Below, piece after piece: positions 26,801-39,000 of a stretch of 51,331 nucleotides of DNA. The first letter of the stretch is position 1, and every line of letters begins with the position of its first letter. A program made the position numbers and the translations under genes. The stretch comes from a virus, in IMG/VR virus record IMGVR_UViG_3300032294_001446, positions 1 through 51,331 of that record. One strand, 5' to 3'. The notes beneath the pieces are model-generated. The model saw nothing but the letters and a program-made list of their open reading frames with translations, searched no databases and was not told the DNA's origin.

Positions 26801-28480
26801 GTATGCATTAAGTGCTTGAATACCAATTTTAAGTTCTGGATTTTCATTTATAATAACTTGCTCACCAACCAAAAATGTTCCAGAAGTTTGTGTCAAACTG
26901 TATGCAGAACTATTTGGTTTTGCCGCTAGGTATCCAGTAGCACCACTAGATAAACCTCTTATAATAGAAGTTAAAGGTACTTCCGTTGTAGTATATTCTC
27001 TTGCCAAATATAAAGTTGTATAAGTTTGAACATCAAATAGATACAAGTCCCAAGTTGTACTATCTCCTGCATATGCAGCATCAGATACACCGTACCAATA
27101 AACTCTTGCCTCACCAATCTTTGTTCCACCACCACCGGCAGTTCCAGGACCATCTCCCGAAGCATCTCTTCTTCTATTATAGAGTTCTATAATATTTGCT
27201 TGAGTTGTTTGAGCTCCACTTTGTGAAGCGCCAATGTTTAAATATGGAACTCCATGAACATTATTAACTTTTAAAAGACTTCCCGTTGTAAAAGGAACTA
27301 AAGCACTATCAACTGTTTTAGTTGTTCTTGGTTTTGGAGCATCAACAACTGCTCCACCGACTAAATCAATATCAAATCCTTTAACATATGCAGTTCCGGC
27401 AGATATCTTTACCGACATCAAATCATCAGATGGAATATTTCCTTGTTCTGTTTTTTCTCCTTCAAGGTATAGACCTCCATTACCAATTTCATCATTCAAT
27501 GAATTGGTAACAGATATTGTAAATGGATTTACTGCATAATTTCCAGACTCTTCAAAAGTTCTTTTTGCAAAATAATCTTTGATTATGCTGTAATCTGACT
27601 TGTTTTGTAGTTTTTTAATCTGCCCCTTATCAATCTTAACTAATTCTACAAAGTTTGTATCATTAAAATCTGTTAATTGCTTTTTGGATAATTTAACACT
27701 AATTTTTAATCTATCTGCACCAGGTGCAGCATAATTAGTAAATCCTTTTGCGTTATCATTTAAATCCGTATCATCATCAGAGGTAACAATTTCTTCGAGA
27801 ATATCAAAACCAACTCTATATGATGGTTCATTACTATACGGATCTAAAATAATTTGAGTATTAGGAACATCGAGGAAAACACCTCTAATAAAATACACTC
27901 CCTGAGAAACACCAACGGCATATCCAGTAGCAGTTGAATTGACAGAAACAAGTGTTAATACAGAATCACCACTGTTAAGTGTAGTATTTCCATAGGTAAT
28001 ATTTTCTTCTAGTATTAAAACCTCTCCGTCTAGAAATTCTATACCTTCTCCGTCATCAGCACCATCACGATATTTAACAAATAGTGTTATTTGCTCAACT
28101 CCTTCTTCTGGTGGTAAAAGATACCCTTTAATAGTACCAACAACCCCAGATGTTTGTCCTCTTACTTTTGTACCTCTTGCGGTATTTGCATTTTTAAGTG
28201 CATCAAGATAGACTGTAACATCGATCCCTAAATGATCTGAATTTACTTTAATAGTCGTAAATGCATTATCACAAGTAATTCCACCAGGAATTACCATAGA
28301 ACCCTCTTTAAAAATATGACTTCCAAAAGATTCTATTTGATTTTGTAAAATCGATTGAAGACCAGTTAATTCTCTTGCCTGAACTGGATATCCAGGTTTG
28401 AAAAGAACTCGATAATAGTTATCTGCCTTATCAAAATCATCATAATAAGGACTTACGTTGAGATTAGTCTTTTGTGGCAT
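20855..28480 (-). CDS. Giant DUF4815-type baseplate/tail protein, 2541 aa
   Basis: The N-terminus has YYDDFDKADNYYRVLFKPGY and PVQARELTGLQSILQNQIES, the recognisable start of the DUF4815 family. The chain is beta-rich throughout. In the second half it contains GYSNGTYTSVP and GNGYVTGEI repeats like those in gp14 and gp7, and late in the chain phage-tail-like adhesion segments (EYAIVILSPASDAYEMWTAT). Directly downstream of gp8, where T4 has gp9/gp10, so a host-contacting baseplate-periphery role is likely, but one-to-one orthology is not claimed. The C-terminus DFRCIALA ends one base before the next ATG. Confidence 0.9.
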   Translation of the reverse strand: MPQKTNLNVSPYYDDFDKADNYYRVLFKPGYPVQARELTGLQSILQNQIESFGSHIFKEGSMVIPGGITCDNAFTTIKVNSDHLGIDVTVYLDALKNANTARGTKVRGQTSGVVGTIKGYLLPPEEGVEQITLFVKYRDGADDGEGIEFLDGEVLILEENITYGNTTLNSGDSVLTLVSVNSTATGYAVGVSQGVYFIRGVFLDVPNTQIILDPYSNEPSYRVGFDILEEIVTSDDDTDLNDNAKGFTNYAAPGADRLKISVKLSKKQLTDFNDTNFVELVKIDKGQIKKLQNKSDYSIIKDYFAKRTFEESGNYAVNPFTISVTNSLNDEIGNGGLYLEGEKTEQGNIPSDDLMSVKISAGTAYVKGFDIDLVGGAVVDAPKPRTTKTVDSALVPFTTGSLLKVNNVHGVPYLNIGASQSGAQTTQANIIELYNRRRDASGDGPGTAGGGGTKIGEARVYWYGVSDAAYAGDSTTWDLYLFDVQTYTTLYLAREYTTTEVPLTSIIRGLSSGATGYLAAKPNSSAYSLTQTSGTFLVGEQVIINENPELKIGIQALNAYTTEDIKSVYQDSTALNSALQTDFFADAVLYERTPPNFSITDKLNITTGGTAKAPGRFFSGVTGIKTESIIKYQESGNTDPTFNRISAISADGTSLTLAAVGYAITSVCDNGLPAATTDSVFSLMEPKITNLDSSGLYTILPKENIASVDLSQSELTITKQITGRSTNAFGSLIITTSDALDSASGITSAFFESFDAERYSIHYSDGTTDELNSGKFTLGSNGNSVTFTGLRINQSNITAIVTLKKRQITNKSKEFIRSRQLSVTRTSGISTQTGSSATGLTTSKYYGLRVEDNEISLNVPDVVNVRAIYESTDTSTPVLDKLTFATGLALDANAITGEQLVGQTSRASAQIVNKTAATIEFVPLNENKFEVGETVVFKESSINAVIQQITPGSYINKTNDYTLDKSHKTQYCDYSRIRRKVGSSIPSRQLLIIFDYYKVASGNSGDLFTVNSYTQDRYLNDIPIIPDQIRATDVLDFRPRVQEFDPSTTNASPFAFNSRSYESTFRYTISPDETSFIGYSYYLPRVDLVTVNRLGEVEIVQGESSDTPRAPFLADDAMELAQISYPAYLYNPQKDPKILLRDNRRFTMRDIGKLEQRIENLEDITSLSMLELKAQTLEVVDANGLNRFKSGFVVTSFRDKSLADMRYTTIDISKSDPTGITPVDFWSIPAELALDPGIDRSKTDITQNLKLLDPNIQKTGDLLTLAYTEVDWIDQPHATNVENVNPFNVIVFVGGVVLDPASDNWVRTIYIDEHRTESTGANWVQEANTFVNTNVTEFNGPHPNAEGTRIIKKGSLVTTTTTTTTQYTPKLTGPSREFNYVEDVKISGDVDPFMRSRNVYFAANGLRPFTKHYHYLDSQQVDIIPKLCEIQMQSGTFQVFENARVYSFVGNRQIGYIRIQKPNHKFGDTSRPDIGSGLGAPDVLVETYSVDPYDKTRPAPGDSYSATSKLINIGVRALANEEKYYGYVTNGATIVGETSGAVARITRAELVTDNWGDVIGNFFFRDPNSNPPPLSKVRSGTKTVKVTAVPPGITPLPGSTVFASEALGTYSGSGTILTQETSRVSVRNPPPPATKPTDVQVQTKAVHRDPLAQSFTVDGKGVFLTSFDLYFATKDPQAKIYVELRTVELGTPTSFLVQDYTQVALNPDQINIAETTFGVKSMAGFDDAASGSTPGQFGYEVDYPYAKSQGFSDADIRYFLENVYTGVIGSKMKEILMDTSWGVYAKPTIPEPIPTRIRFPSPVFLEAGREYAIVILSPASDAYEMWTATMGKKTVKTQNLPDSQNVIVTKQYIGGSLFKSQNGTIWTASQYQDLTFKLYKAKFVPSGTLTFYNTDLTPGGTNVQTLVNNPIEGLPRKLRLSISGTLNTAVVPGTKIGEGSSPSITGIVENLGGPISATGTGSVGIVAVGAGYSNGTYTSVPLYSISGKGSGAQATITISGSIVSGVNITSTGNGYVTGEILGITSTSVGGGSGARIGVRTRGASDSIYLTNVQGENFTNSTTIVYYTNPNSESSRTTATATVSSSTLISNEYSGNVFRIKQYNHAHHGGNNKIEVNNVSPDREKTTLTASFGLNDTVVSVANTTIFSTFEGITTSRGYALIQNEVVSYSNITRVSGNAGTLSIDGRSLNNTVKTAHGADEFIQPYEVNGVSLMRINKTHDIPSSYYTLENSNLDNYFLEFDRSSPTNRSSGSSMINFASQKGFGGDTVSVSQNHQFSSIQPMFNIITPGKGTSASAQLRTVSGTSAGGSEVSFLDQGYDPIPLNTVVHYPTPRIVASRVNETTRLTTLPSNKSLTLKVDFKTEDENLSPVMDIQNSTFILGRNRSNNPISNYVDDSRSNQINNDPHGSVFVTQLISLAQPATSLRVLVAANRQESADFRVFYRLFKADSSDIPQSYIPFPGYDNLIDTDGDGFGDRVINLNNNSGRADAFVSPNDALSYSEYQFTANNLDQFNGFSIKIVMSSTNESTPIKLKDFRCIALA

Positions 28481-28483
28481 TTT

Positions 28484-30043
28484 TTAAAATTCCAGTACTA
28501 TTTTGATGTCTTCTTTTTGGCGAGAACTCCTACTAATCGTAGGTCTATTATCAAGGTAAATTATATCTCCCGATCCTTTATTTATTTCAGGAGTTGCTAA
28601 CCCAGAAGTAAAGTTAACACCCAAATTAATTAATTTTGATCCTGTTGGATTTGTTGAAATTCCAGAATAACCAGTAAATATTGAAGCAGAAAATCCTGAA
28701 GATTTTCCAATAACTTGATTAGCGGAAGATTCAAATGTATAAAGTCTACCATTTGTAGAAATGCCAACATAATCTTGTTGATCAAGTGTTGTTTGATTGT
28801 AGTATAAAGAACGATCTACAAAATATTTTAAAACTTTTGTCTCACTGTCCCAAGAAGCTACATATCCAACCGCTTTACCTGATCCACCAGAAACTATCTG
28901 CTCAATTTTTTCCCCTACCGTTGGAGTACCGGTAACAGAAGAAAATAACATTGAGTATAAACCAGTAAAAGTATTGTCAGTATATACCGTTGAGGATCCA
29001 AATGCTGTTGGATTCTTTATAATACAAACCTGAGCAAAACTAGTATCTACTGGAAAGTCTTTTGTAGAATCGTCAAATCTAGCATAAACTAAAACTTTAT
29101 CTGTTCCAAGTTCTGTGTAGATATCATAACCATGTCCCCTTGAAGGTGGAATAACAGGAACTAATTTTGCATTAGTTCCAGTAGAATTTAAATTGATTGA
29201 TCCTAAATCAACTAGACCATAACTGTAGTTTTTTCCACCTGAAGTAACAATTGTACTAGTTACTTTTCCACCCTCAACATCTACTCTTACTCTACCACCA
29301 CTTCCATCACCAAGAATATTAAATTCTTGTCCTAATCCATTTGAGTAATTTGCTCCCGCCTTTTCGATGTATACTGTTTTAATCTGATTATTGTTTACTG
29401 TAGAATCTGCTGACTCTCTAACTGCTAATATCTGCGAATCATTGGATGTTAACCAACCATTTGGAACAGTTATATACTCTGTAGAATCAAATTTAACAAT
29501 ATCGCTGGGCGAAACAGTAAAAAGATATTTCCAAATATACCCATCACCACTATCACCTGCCCTTGATGGTTCTAAATCTGTAAATGATGGTTCATCCTGA
29601 GATACATTACCTTTTGTATTTGTACCGTTAGATCCATTTTCAATACAAACATAAACTCTATAATCACTATTCATTACATAGTAATTTGCATCATATAGTC
29701 TAGATGAATTAGTTAATGGAGTTGGATTGAGAATACTATAATCATTTCTATACATTTCATATCTAGTTCCTGCTGACCAGTCTATTCTTCTAATTATTCT
29801 TCTAATATTTGCGGAAGTTATTCTCTTACCATATAAAATAGTATCACTATAATGCTCTACATATGAAAAATTATCTACTGGTGCTGGCGGATTAGTATTC
29901 CAAGTTGTAGATCTACCAAACCCAATGGCAGTTGGGTTGGGCAAACCAACTGCAATATAATATGAATTATTTGCAGATTCGACAGAATCTACAAAATTAC
30001 TAGCATTCAAAATCCTAAATTGATCAGTAACAAGTGCTGACAT
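28484..30043 (-). CDS. gp8: Baseplate wedge protein gp8
   Basis: 519 residues (T4 gp8 334). Shared with T4: YYIAVGLPNPTA..., a TILYGKRI stretch, IIRRIDWSAGTRY against the RRDWGDTRY of T4, SGDGYIWKYLFTVSPSD against GDGYVWEYLFEIPPD, and the C-terminal YLDNRPTISRSSRQKEDIKI against YMENRPPI...EEINI. The extra length is mainly a beta-rich insertion in the second half, including a GGKNYSYG element. Follows gp7 and has its own TATAAATA promoter. Confidence 0.96.
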   Translation of the reverse strand: MSALVTDQFRILNASNFVDSVESANNSYYIAVGLPNPTAIGFGRSTTWNTNPPAPVDNFSYVEHYSDTILYGKRITSANIRRIIRRIDWSAGTRYEMYRNDYSILNPTPLTNSSRLYDANYYVMNSDYRVYVCIENGSNGTNTKGNVSQDEPSFTDLEPSRAGDSGDGYIWKYLFTVSPSDIVKFDSTEYITVPNGWLTSNDSQILAVRESADSTVNNNQIKTVYIEKAGANYSNGLGQEFNILGDGSGGRVRVDVEGGKVTSTIVTSGGKNYSYGLVDLGSINLNSTGTNAKLVPVIPPSRGHGYDIYTELGTDKVLVYARFDDSTKDFPVDTSFAQVCIIKNPTAFGSSTVYTDNTFTGLYSMLFSSVTGTPTVGEKIEQIVSGGSGKAVGYVASWDSETKVLKYFVDRSLYYNQTTLDQQDYVGISTNGRLYTFESSANQVIGKSSGFSASIFTGYSGISTNPTGSKLINLGVNFTSGLATPEINKGSGDIIYLDNRPTISRSSRQKEDIKIVLEF

Positions 30044-30061
30044 TGTTAAACGTTTTTTATG

Positions 30062-30069
30062 TATTTATA
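30062..30069 (-). promoter_or_regulatory. Late promoter TATAAATA upstream of gp8
   Basis: An exact late octamer on the minus strand, 19 bases before the gp8 ATG, just beyond the end of the giant gp7 gene. Confidence 0.78.
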
Positions 30070-30077
30070 CCTTGTGT

Positions 30078-33000
30078 TTACAAGTTAGAAAGTTTTCTAA
30101 TAGCGCCACTATTTCTTAGTCCAAATGTTCTCCTTTGTATAGTGGGAAATGTTGATAATCCAGAATCAACAACTAAACCAGTAACTCCAATAGAAATCGG
30201 ATTAGATCTAGAAGAGAAATTATATAATCTACCCCAAGAAATATTTCCTAATGGTAGTGTAGTAGATCCTGTGGTCGAAATTCCAGCAACATTGCTATTA
30301 GATTTAATATTGCATATTATTTCGGCGTTTGGTCCAAAATTAATTTTCGAATTAACAATGTAAACATTATCTAAGAAACTAGTACCTATTCCAACTACAG
30401 AAGAATCTCCACTATTGACAGAGGTAACTCCATTTCCAACAGTTGTGTTATATACAAATATTGGATATCCTGGTTGCAAATCATTAGCATCTGAAGCATT
30501 TGCTCTGAAATTAATTTTTAATGCTAATGGATGCCCACCAGTGCCAGTTGTAGTGCTAATACCAGTAATAATTCCACTAAATCCTTGAACATTTGCGATT
30601 CCCGTAATTTCTTCTGTTGTTGCTGCTGGAACTTCGGCAATAAGATTTGGTGCAATTGTATATCCAAATCCTGGATTTGTAATTGTAATAGAAACAACTT
30701 TTCCACCAGAAACATTAGCAATTGCTGTTGCGGTTGTTCCAATACCAATGCCTACACCTAGACCAACTGACTCGAGTACAAATGTTCCAACACCAACCCG
30801 TGGATTGGAAATCTTAATGGGAACATTTGTAGAATAACCTAAACCAGGATTTGTAATTGTAATTGCGGATATAGTTCCTGCCGCTGAAACTGTTGCTGTA
30901 AATCCAGCAGAAATTGGATCTGATCCCTGAACAATTAATCCATCTACGGAAGTTATTGTAATGCCATAATTATTTTCCTCATAATTAAAGAACTGTGCAT
31001 TATCAACAAAAATATTTGAACTTCCAGTATTAATATCCCCGATAATCTTGGCAGTTGGATAAACAAGTGGTTCAAGAGAATCACGTGTTTTATAAATAAC
31101 ATCTCCTTTAATGTACTTGTCTATTTTTTGTTTGATCCATTCTATTGGTCGATAATTTGTTTCATTAATTCCAGTTCCAACATATAAATCAGTTTCAACA
31201 GTATCCGACCCATTAATGTCAACAATAGTTCTATCTCTATCTTGATCGGATATTGCGGGATAAAATGGATTTTTTCTAACAAATACATCATCACCAATTT
31301 TTATTGTTTCATTAACATCTATTATTGAAATATCAACTCCATTTTGACCAATGTAGAAGAAAATATCAACTTTATCCGATGATTTTGGTGCCTCAGTAAA
31401 TTCAAATGATGTTCCTCCAAAGAATCTATAAGCATAGGATGGTTCCTGTATTACTCCATTCACAAAGATTAAAAGAACAGCATCAAGGTTAATTGCTCCC
31501 GAAAGAGGATTATTTGGATCAACTTCAAAACTTAATAACTGTCCATTATAAAAAAGTGGGAATCTTGTTCTACTTCCATTTTGCAGTGTAGATATACTAT
31601 CAATATAATTCATTTCACCAAAAGACCAAGAAGAGAAGAAGTCCTGGAATGTTTCGACAACCTCAAGTTGGAACTCTTGCAATGGTTGGGTGTAATCTTT
31701 TGCAGTGACAAGACCAACAGGTTTAAATATATCACCAACTTGGAATGCGTAACCTGGTCTTGAAATTTGGAAAGACTCAACGAGAAATAGTGTTGAACCA
31801 ATTCCAACTGTTGATGGGGAAGGACCAATTTTAACATTCATTAATAGATTCGAACCAGTTGCAGTTGTTGATCCAACACCAACTCTAGAAACTCCAATAA
31901 CTGGTAGATTTTCATAAATTGGTTCCGGAATACTGATATATGGTTCCACATAACTAGAACCACCACCAACAACGGTGAATGATAATGTTCCTCCGGCACC
32001 AACAGTTGCAGTAATTGTTGCTGCAGTGCCTGTATGATTGGAATCTGTAATACCTATTGAAACAGTTCCCCTATAACCAGATCCATAATTTAAATCATAC
32101 CAAGGGAAAACAGTGCCAAATCCAATATAGGAATGAGGTAAAGTGCTAGTTCCTACATTTGCAGTAAATGAATTAGATGAAATAATATTAACAATATCAT
32201 AAGAATAATCTAATCCTCGTGATGGGAAGTAAGATACAATTCCCGCACCTGATGGGCAAGTAAATCCTAATCCAACTAATTTAATTCTATCACCACCAAC
32301 AAAACCATGATTAGTTGCTGTTGTTATTTCTATAATACCTGTTTGATTATTATACGATGCTGTACTAATTGATTGACCAGGACCTGTATGAGAGATACCT
32401 GTTATACTAGTAACAGTACCAAGTCCACTCAATACTGCTCTTACTTTTGCACCAACTAATGGAGCATATCCCAGACCAGGTGTAGAACCAAGTGAAACAA
32501 TTAGACCACCTCTTGGAAGTTGATTTTGGTTAATGTCAAAATCGGATTTAATGTAGGTTCCATCTGTTGATGTAATACCGGTAAATACAACACTAGAAAT
32601 ACCAGCAACATTATCATTTGCAAACTCATAATTATTGCCAGCATTATTAATTGTTGTTGGAGTCTGGAATACACCATTGATAAACAATATTCCATTACCA
32701 ATAGAAACTCCTGTTGTATTGATTCCCTCAACGGTCATTGTATATGTTTTTCCAATTCCAGTAAATTGGTCCGATACATCATCAAACACCATATTAGTAT
32801 CATAATTTGATCTCAGGAATGTTCTTCCTGCATATTGCGCTCTTACATAAGGAAGATTACTTGCATCTCTTCTTGCTCTGGTGTTTCCTTTTGGAGGGTC
32901 TACAAACCAAATTTCTGTCCCAACAATGTTGAAAGATCCCCTATAAACCTGAACTCTTGAACCATCATTATGTGTAGTTGCAGTGCTACCCGCAGATGCT

Positions 33001-36000
33001 CTGACAACAGAAACAGTTGGGAAAGTTGCAATTCCACTAGAATTGATGATACCAGTAATATTTCCACCAGTATTTGAACTTACTCCAACTTCAATAACCT
33101 TCATATATTCATCATCAATTTTTAATATATCTCTTGGTTGTATGGAAGAAATGCCACTAAGATTAAATGTAGCAATTCCTGCACTAATTGATCCACTATT
33201 ATATTGAAGTGAATGTGATATTGGAGTGAATGTAATTGGTTGTTGAACAATACCATCGAGAGAAATAACACTCTTGGATAGTTTTTTGTTCATCTCCAAT
33301 TCGTGAGCATTGCCAAGTCCAGCAGATGTAAATGTTACTCCAATCCCCAATGCTGCATAAGATTTTTGAGTTGCTAACTTAAATGTATCCGGAGTAAGAG
33401 CAATTGGATATACTACATTTGGTAATATATTTGTAACAATTCCGAGATAATTTGCAGTTGCGCCAATACCCATTGCACTTTGCCCGACACCAATAAATGA
33501 CGATTTTGGAGTATAAACTAATTCTTCACCCGTGTTAAAGAAGTGATTTCTGATAGTAAAGACCCCAGTTGCAAAATTGAGAGTAGCAGTGTCTGATGGA
33601 TCAAATGTTTTTTTGTAAATCGGAGTTCCTTCATGTTTTAAAGTAAAATTAACTTTATTTGCTCGCGTACCATTTATACTATCATATGATGAAAGGAATA
33701 CTGATTGAGATGATTTTCCATATGTTAATACTGATGGAGTATTTTCAAAATCGCTGTAAGTGTAAAAAACTTCGTTAAATCCTTGAATTCTTGTATTAGA
33801 ACTTGAATAATCTGGATAAAAATTGAGATAAAATTTATTCCCAATAACTTCTCCACCAAAGGTTCCAAGACCAGTTACATTATTTGCTGGGGAAAATGGA
33901 CCAGGAACAACAGTTACATTATCCGTATCACTTAATATTGAAACTTGATGAATTGCAGAACTACTTCCGGAAGAAACTCTTACTATAGATGAAACTGTTG
34001 ATATTAAACTCAAATCAAATGTTCCAACCATAACAGATGTTGTGCCAACACCAACTGTTGATTCCAATTTAACGCTTCTTTCGGATCCAGCAGGTTGACC
34101 ATTAACTAAGAATCTATAAGTTCCAATACCCGAACTAGTTGCAGCAAATCCTACGATACTTGCCCTAACATCTATAAGATTATTTTCTTCGTTCTGAACC
34201 CTGAAAGATACAATACCTGCAGTAGAATCGTATATTGCGGTTACAAGACCAATTGAAGAAGAACTATATGATTGAGTTTGCGTATCGAAATAATATTCGC
34301 TTAAATATGTGTTCGAACCATCAAAGTCCAGTGCAGCTTCGATATAATTAACTTCTTTGCTTAAATTATTTGTAACTTCAATGTTTGCGAATAATCCGTT
34401 AAAACTAGCACTTGAAAATTGAGCAAGAGTTCTTATACTATTTGCTGTACCAACACTAGAAATTCCAATAATATTGGATCCTATTAAATTAATGGATCCA
34501 AATGTATTAGTTCCAATTCCCGTTCTTGTTTCAGTTGAAGCAAAAGTTTTTTTCAAAACCTTTATGTCATGGTCTCTGGTAAATCTATTAGTTGGTGTGA
34601 ATATTAAAGTTTTTCTTCCAGAATCATCTACATTTGCGCTAAATTCTCCAAGCAATTCATTTGTATACGCACTATATTTCTCAAATAAAATAGAATCAAG
34701 TGTTGTTGTCTGTAATACCAATTCTGTTATTTGGGTGTCGTATGTATCAGGATCCACAATTTGAATCGTATATCTAACATGAGTATCAATAGTATCAATC
34801 TCTTCAATTTCTACAAAAGGATCTTCAAACCCTCTACTTGAAAATCTATCACTAATATCATCATGAATTAAAACTCTATTAGTTCTACATTCGGTATAAT
34901 CAGTTAGTTTTCTATTTTGAAGTTTTAAAAATTTGGATTGTTCTGGATTTATTCTTGTATCATAATCAACAACATTATCAAAATTATTAATAATATCTAC
35001 TCTCTTTTCCCCGAAAATATCAAGAACAGCTATACTATTTGTTGTTCCAGAAAGTCCAACAGAAGCCCTTGTTGATGATATAATACCAACATCTGCAAAA
35101 TTTTTCAATCCAGCTGGATGAATAATACTATTAACAGGTGAAACAAATTTATCCCAAGTTATTGGGCTCTTAATAGAATAAGAAAGATTTTGATAATAAT
35201 CATTATCAGGAGTAACCTGATAATCTTCACTTAATTTTCCAATGTCATTTCTCCATCCAATTTTTTGTTTAGATGAATAGTCAATTTTAAATTTAGATTT
35301 ATTTTGATTAACAGAACTTACATCCGATATTGCACCACTTACTTTTCCTTTAATCTGATCACCCTTTTTAAGTAAGTAAGACCCATTAACCTTAATATAT
35401 TCATCTCTTATAGAGGATACATATAGATCTCTCTCAACAAATCCCGTACCAGTATTAACAAACAATTGCTCGTTTAATGCAAATGCTGCTCTCTTTTTAA
35501 TTACATTAATTTCTGGATAATGTTTTTTATTAATAATAGATGCATATCCAGATTGGAAAGTTTTTGCAATTCCTGGATTTGTTGACAGACCAACACCTAG
35601 TTCATCTACAACCGCAAAAGTTAAGACTGCTGGATTGGAATTAACGTAAGACTGCACTTTGAAAAATCTGTAATCATAATTTTCAGAATTATATCCTGTT
35701 CCATTATCAATTAAATCAATACCTTCAACAAAAATTTCATCACCATCTGCAAATAATGGTGCAGTAAATCCTAAAATTGGTGTTGATAATGTACAAGTTG
35801 CAACACCAGCGATTCCAGTAACTATTGAACTAATTCCAGCTCCATTGGAATTATTAATTGCAATAATTTTATGTTGATCAGATTTTAATCCATATATTGG
35901 TGCTATTTGATTTACTTCGGAAATTGCACCACTTGGAGTAATCGCAATTAAAGAAGAACTATCAACAACTGTTTTTGTTTTATCGTTCCAAAGTAACAAA

Positions 36001-39000
36001 TCTGGTGCGGTCAAATATCTAGATCCACCTGAAACTATATCAATTACATCAATTGTATTGGAATTATCTAAGTTTATAATAGGCGAGATAAATGCTTCTG
36101 GAGTTAGAGTTTTATCAGATGGATATTCGTATCCAACATCTTTAATTCTAACATTTTTAATTCTTCCAATAGAAGTTGATACTGCTACAATATTAGCATC
36201 CTGCCCTTCTTCAGTGGTTATGTCTTTAAATTTTGGAAGTTTTTTGAAATTAAATCCTTCAGAAATAATTTTTATTTTTCCAATAGAACCATTTATTGCT
36301 GTCGAAGATTTTGTAGAATACTCTAATTTATCAGTTTGATCAGACGTATATTTTAAAACAAATGGAACTTGTGTTGGTGATATTTTGAAAGAATCTGTTG
36401 ATACTCCAAAAATACTATATGTTCCATTATATTCACTATCTACGTATTTAATTTGAGAATAATTTATAACCTCTTTATCAGCAGTACTTATGTAACCAGA
36501 TTTTTCTAGAGCATAGAAAAGTTTTGATGGAGTATTTTCTGTACATTTGATTGAAAGTGATGCGGTTCCAAATCCAACCGTACCAACTCCAACAACATTA
36601 AAGTTTCTAGAATCACCTGCACTTATAAATTCATTTTTAAATTCTACATCTTTGAAAATTTTAAGTTTATAACCATTTAGAGATGAATCGCCGAGATTAA
36701 ACTGTATAGTAGAATTTTTAACAACATTAATACTTGGATTTATAAGTGCAAAGGTGTGAATAGATGCACCAGTTCCAACAATATTTACAACTTTTTCATT
36801 CGGTGAAATAGTTTCATAAAGAGTTTCTGCAAGTCTGAATTGATTACTATTATCTTTAATTACATAGTAGGATCCAGTTTCTAATCCAGAAGCAACCTGA
36901 GTGCTGGTGTAGAAAATTTTATCTCCAGTATTATATCCATGATTTGCTATGGTAATTGTGTTAGAGGAGAGATTAATTTGCGAAGAATTAACACCTACTG
37001 GATTGACTAACATTTTCTTATCATTTTCATTAAATGTTAGTGTTAATGCTGATGTTGTTCCAACACCAACGATAACATTCGGAAGGACTGTTAATTTAAT
37101 AGAATCATTATTTAATAGACCGTGACTCTGAGCAGTGCTCACAGTAGTGACTATTCTATCAATTTGACCCGTTACTTGATTGTAGTTTGTTTTTAGTAAG
37201 TATTCAGAATTATCTGTTCCATCGCCATAAAAATATAGACCTTCACTATTTGTTGTTAATCCGACTTGTGTCACTAATCCAACATAATTTTTACCTTTAT
37301 TGATTACATAAACATCAGATGTTAATGTAAATGTATTTGGGATTTGGAATGTGTTTAATGACGTCGAATCATTGCCAACAATTAAAGAATCAACACCTCC
37401 AACATCCGATTTTGTAAAAGTAAGTCTTTGACCAGTCTTGAATGGGTGATTGGGTAAATAAATGGTTCTGTGGGGAATAGATACTGTTTCGGATGTAACA
37501 CCTACAGTAAATGTTTTATATACTGCTCCACCTGGGGTTGTTCCAAGACCAACAGAATTTTTTGCATTAAAGTAAACCAAATCATTTGGTTTGGAGTCAA
37601 ACGGTAAAATTTTTGATTTGCTGTTTATTGTAACCTTATCATTTATAACATTTAAACTACTTCCATAAGTGTGTGCAACTCCTGCACTTGCAAATCTTTT
37701 AACTTTTAAAACACCATTATTATAATCATTTAAAACCTTTACAATTTCTACACCAAGATTTGATTTAATAAGAATACTTCCGCCAATCGATACAGTTGGT
37801 CTAGTTGTAACAAAAATATCCTCAGATTTTCCACCTGGAGTAGATGAGTAGCTACTCATAGTTATAGCAAGACCAACAGTTTCTGTTGTGAACCCTACTG
37901 ATTTTGATCCAGATAAATTATTAATTGATGTTGAAAGACCACTAATTAGTACAGTATCATTATTGAGTAAATCAAATCCTGATCTATAATATGCAGAAAC
38001 AGACTGATTTGTATCAGGTACAAAAACGCATGAAGTATAAGTTTCTAAGGATGTTTCAATCTTAGTAATGTTTTTTCCTATAAGTTCAGAAATTTCAGCT
38101 CTAAGACCTGTTCCTTCTGTACCCTCCTCATCAAAATTTACAGACTCTCCAATTCTATAACCTGTTCCACCATCGATTATATCAATGCTATTAACACTAC
38201 CAGACTTAACAGATTCTATGACTGATACCTGAGGTAATATTTCATAAGGTTCAACTAAGAAATCATAATTTGCATATTCATCATTAAGTTTATATGGTAA
38301 GGTGTTTCTAATAAGGTTTGAACTATTAAAATCAAAACTTTGATTTAAGTAAGAATTTTCCTCAATAAAAGAAAATCTGAATGTATTTCCAATAAAATAA
38401 GGATAAAGAGGTTCAAGTTTATTGGAAGTAACGCTTCTAGTTACACTAGCAAAATACGCATATACACCATTTGGGAATTCTGGTGTTTTGCAAAATCTAC
38501 CATTATGCCTATCAAGGTCTCCATTTCCAGTATATTCAAAGTCTTCAATAAAAAATCCAGAAGTAAATGATGGTCTATTTGAAATATTTCCTGCATTTAA
38601 TGAATAACTCGGATTCAAAAGTCTGACACCAGACTGAATGTCATTTGGATTTGAATATCCATAAGGCCCATAAATTGGACTTCCATCATATGCCCATCCA
38701 ATAATTGGGGAGTGAGAAATTCCATTATCAAAATAATTACTTGCCAAATCCTCCGAATATCCATATATTCCATAAACAAGAGAATCATCAGTAAGATTTT
38801 TATTGAGACTTGAAAATATTTTTGTATTTAAAGTTCTTGAATAAATTGCATATCTTTCGGCATCATTAACTGTTAGATCTCTAACACTAGTATCAAATAT
38901 TGCGCCAGAACCTCTTGGTTTTACTCTAATGACTGTATTAGATCCATCATATCCAATACCAGAATTAATGACAATAACATCAATAATCTTTCCATCATTG